Origin: Arthrobacter citreus
GTDB taxonomy: Bacteria > Bacillota > Bacilli > Bacillales > Bacillaceae_G
Assembly (NCBI GenBank): GCA_013200995.1
Contig: CP053688.1
Coordinates: forward strand, 2,790,001 to 2,854,000
DNA length: 64,000 bases
Direction of reading: 5' to 3'
In this document: in pieces, positions 42,890 to 50,488 of the stretch
Layout of the letters: every line of letters starts with the position of its first letter
How positions within the stretch are numbered: position 1 is the first letter of the stretch
The notes under the pieces: generated by a model
The model's database searches: none
What the model was told of the DNA's origin: nothing
What the model saw: the letters and a program-made list of their open reading frames with translations, nothing else
Position numbers and translations under genes: made by a program

Positions 42890-43588
42890 TTGAATGCTAA
42901 TTTTTTTATAGCCTTGCGAGAAGGTCTAGAAGTATCCTTAGTAATTGGATTTTTACTCATTGCTTTAATTCAGAGTAAAAAGCAGCATTTAATTAAGTCA
43001 GTAGTTTACGGGACGATTTTAGGTGTGATCATTAGTATTTTTGCCGGATATTTCTTATTTACAGCATTCGGTGATTTGAAGCCAAATGTTGAGCATAATA
43101 TTGAAGGTGTAATTCAATTAATTGCAGCAATGTTAATCTTCTATTTTATCTATTGGTTAAGTAAACAAAGTAGTATTAATATATCAGAAAAAATGAAATC
43201 AGAATTTAAAATAAAAGATAATAACTTTTCATTATTTTTAATGGCTAGCGTGTTTGTGATCCGTGAAGGCTTAGAGCTTGTACTGTTTGTTTTATCAAAC
43301 GCACAAACAATTGCATTTGCAGGAATGATTTCTATTTTACTAGGTATTATCGCGGCTGTTTTAATTGCGTATGTCTTTATCAAAACAACGGTTAATTTAA
43401 ATATAAAAATCATCTTTACTCTACTAGGTATTCTTTTAATTTTCTTTGGAGGGAAAGTATTCACTGAAGGACTTTTCTCCTTTGTCGATACTACACCACT
43501 CATCGAAAAATTCGCATATTATGGATTCGTTGTCATTTCACTATTTGTTTTATTTAAAAACAACTTACTAGCATACTTCAAAAAGTAG
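42890..43588 (+). CDS. FTR1-family iron permease
   Basis: 232 residues with seven predicted spans and two REGLE iron-binding motifs (LREGLEVSLVIG at about residues 8-19 and IREGLELVLF in the middle). The TTG at 42890 is the only usable start; GGGGAT stands 8 bases before it, and the overlapping ATG leads to a stop. The EfeO and EfeB partners found with the related EfeU are not adjacent, so the system is either standalone or completed elsewhere. Confidence 0.85.
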   Translation: MNANFFIALREGLEVSLVIGFLLIALIQSKKQHLIKSVVYGTILGVIISIFAGYFLFTAFGDLKPNVEHNIEGVIQLIAAMLIFYFIYWLSKQSSINISEKMKSEFKIKDNNFSLFLMASVFVIREGLELVLFVLSNAQTIAFAGMISILLGIIAAVLIAYVFIKTTVNLNIKIIFTLLGILLIFFGGKVFTEGLFSFVDTTPLIEKFAYYGFVVISLFVLFKNNLLAYFKK

Positions 43589-43600
43589 AATAGCATGAGG

Positions 43601-43645
43601 AATACCCACGGAATACTCTATTACCTCGTGGGTTTTCTTTTCATT
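43601..43645 (+). terminator. Terminator of the FTR1 gene
   Basis: ACCCACGG/CTCGTGGGT stem with a loop and a short T-run, starting about 20 bases past the stop. Confidence 0.7.
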
Positions 43646-43731
43646 TAATATCCTTTCCTTCATCACTTTTCTGTATAGTTTTTCACATTCATACTATAAT
43701 ACTTTTATAAGATATTGAAAGGACGGTTGGA

Positions 43732-44022
43732 ATGAAAATTACAATTACTGATGACGCAATAAAATGGTTCCAAGATGAGATGAATGTGAAAGAAGGAGAT
43801 ACAGTTCGTTTTTTCGCAAGATATGGTGGAAATAGTACAATACATAAAGGTTATTCATTAGGCGTAACAATAGAACAGCCAGTTAATATTGGAGAATCTA
43901 TTACGATTAATAATGTTGTTTATTTTATTAATGAAACTGATTTATGGTATTTCAAAGACTATAATTTGAATGTAATTATAGACGATCAAAAAGAATTACA
44001 CTTTAGTTATGAACCTAAATAA
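43732..44022 (+). CDS. HesB/YneR-type iron-sulfur biogenesis-like protein lacking Cys ligands
   Basis: 96 residues with the A-type/HesB fold (ITITDDAIKWFQDEM, RYGGNSTIHKGYSLGV, WYFKDYNLNVIID) as in Bacillus YneR. The conserved C-terminal CG-C cysteines of true A-type carriers are absent, as in the YneR subgroup, so it is unlikely to carry clusters itself. Possible accessory role, unknown. AAGGACGGTTGG precedes ATG. Confidence 0.82.
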   Translation: MKITITDDAIKWFQDEMNVKEGDTVRFFARYGGNSTIHKGYSLGVTIEQPVNIGESITINNVVYFINETDLWYFKDYNLNVIIDDQKELHFSYEPK

Positions 44023-44066
44023 AAAATGAGCTTAGGTAACACCTATCCCATTTTTTGTTTCAATTG

Positions 44067-44106
44067 AAAAGAGTGCCTCACAATTTATGTGAGACACTCT
44101 TTTTGT
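44067..44106. terminator. Bidirectional terminator between HesB-like and RND genes
   Basis: AAAGAGTGCCTCACA and TGTGAGACACTCTTTTTG, stem of about 14 bp with one mismatch and T-run on both strands. Confidence 0.88.
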
Positions 44107-47100
44107 TTATTCTTCTATTTTTTTCTTTTTACTTACTAATTTGTAGATAACTGGAATGATGATTAATGTTAAGAATGTTGAAGTTGTTAAACCACCGATT
44201 ACAGTTACTGCTAGGCCTTTCGAAATTAAACCAGATGTTGAATTTGAAAGTGCCATTGGAACTAATGCAAGGATTGTTGCTAATGCTGTCATTAGGATTG
44301 GGCGTAATCTTGTTTTTGAAGCTTCGATTAATGCGTCAGTTACTTCTAATCCTTTTTTACGGTTGTGTTCAACACGGTCTAATAATACAACTGCGTTTGT
44401 TACAACGATACCAATCAACATTAATAATCCGATCATTGCACTCATTGATAGTGTTTGCTTTCCGATATAAAGTGCTAAGAAAGCTCCTACTGGAACGAAG
44501 ATTAATGACGATAAAATGACAAACGGTGTTCTTAAGCCACCAAATGTCATGCTCATGATTAGGAATACTAATCCAACAGCAACTACCATTGCAATACCAA
44601 GGCTGCTGAATCCATCTGTAATCATATCTAACCCGCCGCCAATTTTCATATCGACACTATTAGGTAAATCAATTTTCTTTAATTGTTTTGTTACGTCTTT
44701 TGTAATTGCTGCAGTGTCTTTACCTTTTACTTCAGCACTTACTGATGCATACATTTTTCCATCATCATGGTTGATTGAAACCGGTGCATCCTTTTGAGAA
44801 ATTGTTACATAGTCTTTTATTTCTTTTGGACCTGTAGCAGTCATAATTTTGATGTTTTCAAGGTCTTCTTTTGTACTTGCTTTATCTTTATAACCAACAG
44901 TTAGTTTATTTGTTTCACCGTTTAAATCATAATCGCCGATTTCAACGTCGTTAATTTTTTCGTTAATTGCTCCCATTACTTGGAACATTGAAATATTTTC
45001 ATCACGTGCTTTATCGTTTAATGTTATTTCTAATTTTGGTTGTACATCTTTTAAATTATTCGTAACATTTTTTAAACGATCATCATTATTTAATTCTTTC
45101 TCAATTTTTGATGCTGCATCTTTTAACTCAGTAAAGTTAGCAGAGTATAGATTTACATCAATATTGTTTCCTGTTGGAGGACCATTTTGAGAAAGCTCTT
45201 TTGCTACAATTGTTGTACCTTTAACTTTCGCATCGACAATTGAAGGAACTTCTTTTGTGATTTTTGAAAGTTCTTTATCCATATTCTTTCCATTTTTTAG
45301 ATTAACTTGGAAGACCGCTTTATTTTTACCGCCATCCATATTCATCATAAAATCACGTTTACCACCGACAGTAGCTTGTACACTATCAATTAAGTCAGAA
45401 TCAGCAAAGTATTTTTCGATTTCTTTTGCAACTAAATTAGATTGTGCAACTGTACTATTTGATGGAAGAGTAGCTGTAACTTGAAGTGTTTTATTTACAC
45501 TTCCAGGTAAGAATGAGAATCCTAATAAAGGAATCATCGATAATGAACCTGCTAATAAAACGATTGATAATAAAAGAACAATCCATTTACGTTTTAATGC
45601 AGAACGAAGTATTTTTTCGTATCTTCTCATAAAACGTGTATCATTACTATGCTCTTTTAATGGTTTAGATAAGAATTTTGCTCCTAAAGTTGGAATTAGA
45701 ATAATCGCAACGATTAAAGAAGTTAAAATTGAAACTACTACTGAAATCGCAAACGGTCTAAAGAATTCTCCAATAATTCCACTTACAAATGCTAACGGTA
45801 AAAATACTACTACTGTTGCAAATGTAGAAGAGGCAATTGCTCCGATAACTTCTTTTGTTGCAAATAGAGCCAATTCTTTTTTCTTAAATTGATTAGCTTT
45901 TTGTTGCTTCCATCTGTATATATTTTCAATTACAACGATACTATCATCAACGATACGTCCAATTGCAACAACTAGACCACCTAAAGTCATGATATTCAAA
46001 GTATAGCCCAATGAGTTTAATACTGAGATCGTTGCAAAGATTGAGATTGGTAAAGATAAAATTGAAATTAAAGTCGCTCTAATATTTCTTAAGAATAACA
46101 GAATAACAACGACTGTAAATAAAGCTCCAAGTAGACCTTCTTTAATTAAAGAACTAACGGATTTTTCAATTTCTTTACCGTTATCCATAATTACATGTGT
46201 TTCTACACTATTATCCTTCTTAAATGATTTAATTTCTTTCTTAACAGCTGTTGCAACGTCTGCTGTATTTGAATCTTGTGTTTGAGAAACTGATAAAATA
46301 TAACTTTCTTTTCCGTTATATCTTGAAATTTGATCTTGAACTGAAACCACTTTTACATCTGCAATATCAGCAACTGTTACATTTTTTGGCACTAAGTTTT
46401 GAGCTTGTCCTGCACCTTTACCCAATTGTGCACTACCGGCCGTAGCTCCCATTTGTGCACTTTGGCTAGCAGAACTAGATAAAACTGTTTTTTTGATTTG
46501 ATCGATTGAGTTTAACGTACCTTTCATTCGAACAGATACAGTTTTACCATTATTTTCAACAGAACCTAGTGGTACTGCGTAATCAAGGCCTTGAATTGCT
46601 GTTTTAATTGTATCTAAAGAGATTCCTTTTTCTTCTGCCTTTTTGTTATCTACAACGATTTGAATTTCTTCTTCTTTTGTTCCTTGAAGACTTACATCAC
46701 TAACACCAGTTATTTTTTTAATTTGAGGAAGTAAATCATTTTCTATTGATTGCTGTAAATTTTTAGCTTGACCATTATTTGCAATCGCTACTTGATAAAT
46801 TGGAGCAGAGTCCATCGCAATTCGTTGAACTGTTGCTTCAGCTTTGTCAGGTAATTTCGTTTTGTTGATTACGTTATCTACGTCTTTTTCAATTTTATCC
46901 ATATCCGTTCCAAAAGGATAAATTAAAAAGATTGAAGCCATATTTTCACTTGAAGTACTAGTTAACTGATCATAGTTCTCAAGCTTCATTAAACCAGATT
47001 CGATTGGCTTTGTGACCTCTGACTCTATATCCTCAGATGATGCCCCAGGATATACTACCTGAACTGCAACTGCTGGGAATGAAACATCTGGAAATGTTTC

Positions 47101-47208
47101 AATTTGTATTTTTTGGGCTGAATAAATTCCGCCAACTAAAACAAGAACACTTAATATAATCACTGAGATCGTATTCTTTAAACTTAATTTCGTTAAGCCT
47201 GCAAACAT
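44107..47208 (-). CDS. RND-family efflux pump (SwrC-like)
   Basis: 1033 residues, the full RND architecture: a first span at residues 13-30, large periplasm-equivalent loops (about residues 32-330 and 560-860), 12 spans, the VVGAIGRIVDDSIVVIENI-type motif in span 4 and MIGLLMLIGIVVTNAVVLLDRV late. In Gram-positives SwrC/YerP exports antimicrobial lipids, surfactants and some drugs. Divergent from nothing, but directly downstream (minus strand) of a two-component pair that is its likely regulator. GAAGGAGAAAT precedes the ATG. Confidence 0.92.
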   Translation of the reverse strand: MFAGLTKLSLKNTISVIILSVLVLVGGIYSAQKIQIETFPDVSFPAVAVQVVYPGASSEDIESEVTKPIESGLMKLENYDQLTSTSSENMASIFLIYPFGTDMDKIEKDVDNVINKTKLPDKAEATVQRIAMDSAPIYQVAIANNGQAKNLQQSIENDLLPQIKKITGVSDVSLQGTKEEEIQIVVDNKKAEEKGISLDTIKTAIQGLDYAVPLGSVENNGKTVSVRMKGTLNSIDQIKKTVLSSSASQSAQMGATAGSAQLGKGAGQAQNLVPKNVTVADIADVKVVSVQDQISRYNGKESYILSVSQTQDSNTADVATAVKKEIKSFKKDNSVETHVIMDNGKEIEKSVSSLIKEGLLGALFTVVVILLFLRNIRATLISILSLPISIFATISVLNSLGYTLNIMTLGGLVVAIGRIVDDSIVVIENIYRWKQQKANQFKKKELALFATKEVIGAIASSTFATVVVFLPLAFVSGIIGEFFRPFAISVVVSILTSLIVAIILIPTLGAKFLSKPLKEHSNDTRFMRRYEKILRSALKRKWIVLLLSIVLLAGSLSMIPLLGFSFLPGSVNKTLQVTATLPSNSTVAQSNLVAKEIEKYFADSDLIDSVQATVGGKRDFMMNMDGGKNKAVFQVNLKNGKNMDKELSKITKEVPSIVDAKVKGTTIVAKELSQNGPPTGNNIDVNLYSANFTELKDAASKIEKELNNDDRLKNVTNNLKDVQPKLEITLNDKARDENISMFQVMGAINEKINDVEIGDYDLNGETNKLTVGYKDKASTKEDLENIKIMTATGPKEIKDYVTISQKDAPVSINHDDGKMYASVSAEVKGKDTAAITKDVTKQLKKIDLPNSVDMKIGGGLDMITDGFSSLGIAMVVAVGLVFLIMSMTFGGLRTPFVILSSLIFVPVGAFLALYIGKQTLSMSAMIGLLMLIGIVVTNAVVLLDRVEHNRKKGLEVTDALIEASKTRLRPILMTALATILALVPMALSNSTSGLISKGLAVTVIGGLTTSTFLTLIIIPVIYKLVSKKKKIEE

Positions 47209-47347
47209 ATTGTATTTATTTCTCCTTCCATTAGTTACATTTCTAATACTTGATTATTTTATCAAAACTATATGAACAGAATATGAACAATTAGGAACAT
47301 ATTATGAACTTTTAAATTTACCTTATATTGAAAAAAATGGTATAAAG

Positions 47348-48679
47348 TTAAATGGATTTAGGTAACTTGATCATAAAGCTAGTCCCTATACCAGCAGCAC
47401 TTTCAACTTCAATTTTGCCATGATGCATTTCTACTATTTTTTGGACAATCGAAAGACCAAGCCCAGTTCCTTTTTTATTTCTAGAACGATCTGCCTGATA
47501 AAAGCGTTCAAATATCCGCTCTACATCTTCCTTACTAATGCCTAATCCATTATCGCTAATGGTAACTTGAATATCTCGTTCCAAAGTCATTATATCAACC
47601 TTAATGTAACCAGCTATATTCGAAAACTTAATCGCGTTTTGTAGTAAATTAATCCATACTTGTTCAAGCAGTAAGCGATCAGCTAATATTTCTGTCTCCG
47701 GCAAATTCAACACTAATTGAAGCTTTTTACTTTCCCAATGAGGCTCTAGTGCCAATATAATTTTTCGAATTTGTTCGTCTAATTTATATGTCATAGGCTG
47801 GAATGGGTGCTGTTCAGAATCTAAAGAAGCTAATTTTAAAAGTCGTTCACTCATAATTGAAAGTCGTTCACTTTCTGCCTCTATGATAGATAAATAATGA
47901 TCTTGTTTTTCTTCAATTAACTCTTTGTTTCTTAGTACCTTTGCAAATCCTTTAATAGATGTTAAAGGAGATTGAATTTCATGAGATACATTTGAAACAA
48001 ATTCACTTCTCATCTCTTCTAGCTTATTTAATTTATTCGTCATTAAATTAAAGTTTGAAGCAAGCAAACCAATTTCATCTTTACGTTTAATAGTTACTTG
48101 AACATCATAATTTCCCTTTGCTAATTCCTTTGTAGCACGAATTAGCTCTTTTACAGGTTTTACTAATAATTTTGCAACGAATAAAAAAGTGAGTGATCCG
48201 ATTATTAAAGTCGTGAGTAAACTAAAAAAAAGTACTCTCCTCATTTTAAAGAACCCTCGATCAATATTCGGTTGAATAAATAAAGCGTATTTATGCCCAT
48301 CTTTTTCAAAAGGCAGACCTACAAGATTAGAATTATTTCTTAATTGGACATTATTGTTGTTCAGTGTTTTAATTACTTGTTTCTTTTTTATATTTTTCTT
48401 TTTAGGTGTTGTATTTTTCAAAATAATTTTACCGGACTCATTATACATCGTTATATAGTAATTTTTACTAAGAATGTTCAAAGTAGAATTAACTTCGTAT
48501 TGATCATCATGCGTTGAGTATACGGCAATAAAGTTTTCTCCAACGTCTTTTAAATCTCTTTGCACTTCTGTTTCAACATGTTTAATAAAGTATTTTGATG
48601 CAATAAAAAAAGTTATAACTAAACTCAGTAAAATGACTGATATGAAAATCAAGACGAGTCTTGTATACATACTTTTCAT
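47348..48679 (-). CDS. OmpR-type sensor histidine kinase
   Basis: 443 residues: span 1 (about 8-28), extracytoplasmic segment, span 2 (about 150-170), HAMP (KLLVKPVKELIRATKELAKG), HisKA with the phosphorylated His in NVSHEIQSPLTSIKG and HATPase_c with NAIKFS (N box), DNGLGIS and GTGLGLSIV. The start ATG overlaps the response regulator stop by 4 bases (ATGA), so it is co-translated with it. It probably responds to envelope stress and controls the pump. Confidence 0.92.
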   Translation of the reverse strand: MKSMYTRLVLIFISVILLSLVITFFIASKYFIKHVETEVQRDLKDVGENFIAVYSTHDDQYEVNSTLNILSKNYYITMYNESGKIILKNTTPKKKNIKKKQVIKTLNNNNVQLRNNSNLVGLPFEKDGHKYALFIQPNIDRGFFKMRRVLFFSLLTTLIIGSLTFLFVAKLLVKPVKELIRATKELAKGNYDVQVTIKRKDEIGLLASNFNLMTNKLNKLEEMRSEFVSNVSHEIQSPLTSIKGFAKVLRNKELIEEKQDHYLSIIEAESERLSIMSERLLKLASLDSEQHPFQPMTYKLDEQIRKIILALEPHWESKKLQLVLNLPETEILADRLLLEQVWINLLQNAIKFSNIAGYIKVDIMTLERDIQVTISDNGLGISKEDVERIFERFYQADRSRNKKGTGLGLSIVQKIVEMHHGKIEVESAAGIGTSFMIKLPKSI

Positions 48680-49359
48680 GTATTATTTTCCTCTAACTTG
48701 TAACCTAATCCTCTGATTGTAACGATTTCAACAGTAGCCTTTAACTCTCTAAGACGTTCTCTTACTCTTTTAATATGTACATCAACTGTACGCTCATCCC
48801 CCTCATAATCAAGGCCCCAAATTTGTTCAATTAAGTCGTTTCTCGTAAAAATTCTTCCAGATTGACTAGCAAGCTTAAACAGTAACTCGAATTCCTTTAA
48901 AGGGAGTGTAATCGATTGCTCATGAACAGCAATTTCATATTTTATTTGATTAATCGCTAAATTTCCTAAAAGGATATTTTTATCAGAAATTAATTGAAAC
49001 CTTCTTAAAAGAGCTTTAACACGAGCAACAATTTCTAACGGATCAAACGGCTTCACTACATAATCATCTACCCCAAGATCAAAGCCTTTAAGTTTATCCT
49101 GTGATTCACCTTTAGCAGTAACCATTAAAATCGGAATATCATAATACTTTTTAATTTCTTTTGTAAGTTCATATCCATCTATTTCAGGCATCATCACATC
49201 AACTACTGCGATTTGAATACTGTTTTTTTCTAAAAGCATTAATGCTTCTTCTCCGTTTTCAGCCTCAATTACTGAGTAACCTTCAGCATTTAAAAAAATA
49301 GAGATCAACTCTCGAATATTTGCGTCATCATCAACAACTAAAACTTTTACATGATTCAA
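48676..49359 (-). CDS. OmpR-family response regulator
   Basis: 227 residues from TTG 49359, preceded by AAGGTGG; an earlier in-frame ATG at 49413 gives an unrelated extension. Receiver domain with the phospho-acceptor Asp in VVDVMMPEIDG (about residue 51) and KP at position 101 (VVKPFDPLE), then an OmpR winged helix. First gene of the pair with the kinase, then the pump 138 bases further: a likely single regulatory unit for RND efflux. Confidence 0.9.
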   Translation of the reverse strand: MNHVKVLVVDDDANIRELISIFLNAEGYSVIEAENGEEALMLLEKNSIQIAVVDVMMPEIDGYELTKEIKKYYDIPILMVTAKGESQDKLKGFDLGVDDYVVKPFDPLEIVARVKALLRRFQLISDKNILLGNLAINQIKYEIAVHEQSITLPLKEFELLFKLASQSGRIFTRNDLIEQIWGLDYEGDERTVDVHIKRVRERLRELKATVEIVTIRGLGYKLEENNT

Positions 49360-49494
49360 AAAAGCCACCTTCTTACATTTACAATTAATTATATTCCTAT
49401 TATATAAATTCATTATGAACTAAATATGAATTATGAAACCAAAACTTAAAATGAGTAAGAAAACTCACCGATTGGTCTACTTTGTTTTTTTATG

Positions 49495-49529
49495 CGAAAA
49501 AAGAGAGTGGTCTGATTGACCACCCTCCT
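49495..49529 (-). terminator. Terminator after the c-di-AMP-controlled small gene
   Basis: GGGTGGTC and GACCACTC around AATCA, followed on the minus strand by TCTTTTTTCG. It separates the small gene from the two-component operon. Confidence 0.8.
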
Positions 49530-49555
49530 ATAGAAGGTTATATGTATCAAATTAA

Positions 49556-49729
49556 TTATTTAAACTCGGTATTCCCTACTACTTTACCAGCTTTTCGTTC
49601 CCTTGCTATTCTAATCCTATTAGCTCTTTTCTTACTATACTCACTATTACCAGAATCTTTACGAGTAAAATAAACTGCTGTTAACATTGTTATAATAAGA
49701 ATTCCGCCAAACGTATACATATCTAACAC
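49556..49729 (-). CDS. 57-residue single-span membrane protein under a c-di-AMP riboswitch
   Basis: GTG 49729 to TAA 49556. GGGGGA stands 6 bases before the GTG. The protein has one transmembrane helix (YTFGGILIITMLTAVYF, about residues 5-21) and then a strongly basic cytoplasmic tail (SKKRANRIRIARERKAGK). It is the only gene between the c-di-AMP riboswitch/terminator and the following terminator, so it should be produced when c-di-AMP is low. No family recognised. The basic tail and control by c-di-AMP suggest an accessory peptide of a potassium or osmolyte transporter, or a membrane-wall link (inference). An alternative start is ATG 49720. Confidence 0.65.
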   Translation of the reverse strand: MLDMYTFGGILIITMLTAVYFTRKDSGNSEYSKKRANRIRIARERKAGKVVGNTEFK

Positions 49730-49773
49730 GTCATTTCCCCCGTTTTATAAATTGTTTTTTCAAAAAATGGATG

Positions 49774-49803
49774 CAAAAAGACACTGGAAGAATCTCCAGT
49801 GCC
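49774..49803 (-). terminator. Intrinsic terminator of the c-di-AMP riboswitch
   Basis: CACTGGA and TCCAGTG with a 6-base loop, followed on the minus strand by TCTTTTTG. It is the expression platform between aptamer and gene. Confidence 0.85.
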
Positions 49804-49832
49804 TAAAAATCCACGTGGAAACCTTCTCCTTA

Positions 49833-50015
49833 CACGCCTACGAGGTTAGCTGTCGGATTCGGACCTAAAAAGTAGCCCTACCTAAAAAGGATTCACCCCA
49901 AAGTGCAATTGCACAAAAATCGGTTCCCCCGCTTCAATGTTGAAAAAACATTCCGATAAAATAGTAAGGAAGGTCTTCAACAGAACTCAGCGATCAACGG
50001 TCATTTATTTATTTA
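49833..50015 (-). ncRNA. c-di-AMP riboswitch (ydaO/yuaA type)
   Basis: On the minus strand the conserved parts appear in order: CGCTGAGTTCTGTTGAAGAC, GAAGCGGGGGAACC, GGGGTGAATCC, GGTAGGGCTAC, and GTCCGAATCCGACAGCTAAC followed by CTCGTAGGCG. These are the invariant segments of the ydaO-yuaA aptamer, which binds two c-di-AMP molecules and then favours termination. The terminator at 49774-49803 follows and the 57-residue ORF comes right after it. Confidence 0.95.
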
Positions 50016-50488
50016 TATTACTTAAATTACAATTCAACTACTAAATTGTATACTATTTTGTTACATTTTGAAACTCTAAAGCTTTGATAAAGGGTAAAGG
50101 TAAGCGAAATATGTTCAAAAAATGGAAAAATCCATCTCAATTGGAACAACTCAGGAGGATTTTTAAAAATTTTTTTGATTTTTCCCTCTATCTCTAGTTG
50201 CCACATTTAAGGCCTCCCGATGAGAAATACGGTAATCCTTAACACTCATCTCGCCCCTATGAAATGCGAGTACATATAGTGCAATCAATGTACTTCCATG
50301 TCAGAAATTAAGTCACTAAAACCAATCTTAAAGTTAAAATCTAATTAACTTTTTTTCTTCATAATAATAAGTAATTAAATTTTCTACTTCTTGTTCATAT
50401 TATTCTTGTTATATAGTGGAATAATATGGAATACTAAAGCTAAATATTATTATTTATTTTGTTAATTTTATAACTTCAGGAGTGTCTT
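50016..50488. other. Divergent region between riboswitch and mprF
   Basis: About 470 bases. It should contain the promoters of the riboswitch (minus) and mprF (plus), but no near-consensus pair is clear. It also contains a patch (about 50205-50300) with the words CTCCCGATGAGAAATACGG and CTCGCCCC that resembles decayed repeat DNA. Confidence 0.4.

Noticed and set aside
43732..44022. A-type iron-sulfur carrier
   Set aside because: The three cysteine ligands are missing, so cluster carrying was not claimed; only the HesB-like fold was kept.
49482..49673. 63-codon plus-strand frame
   Set aside because: It lies antisense to the 57-residue c-di-AMP-controlled gene and its terminator and has no ribosome binding site.
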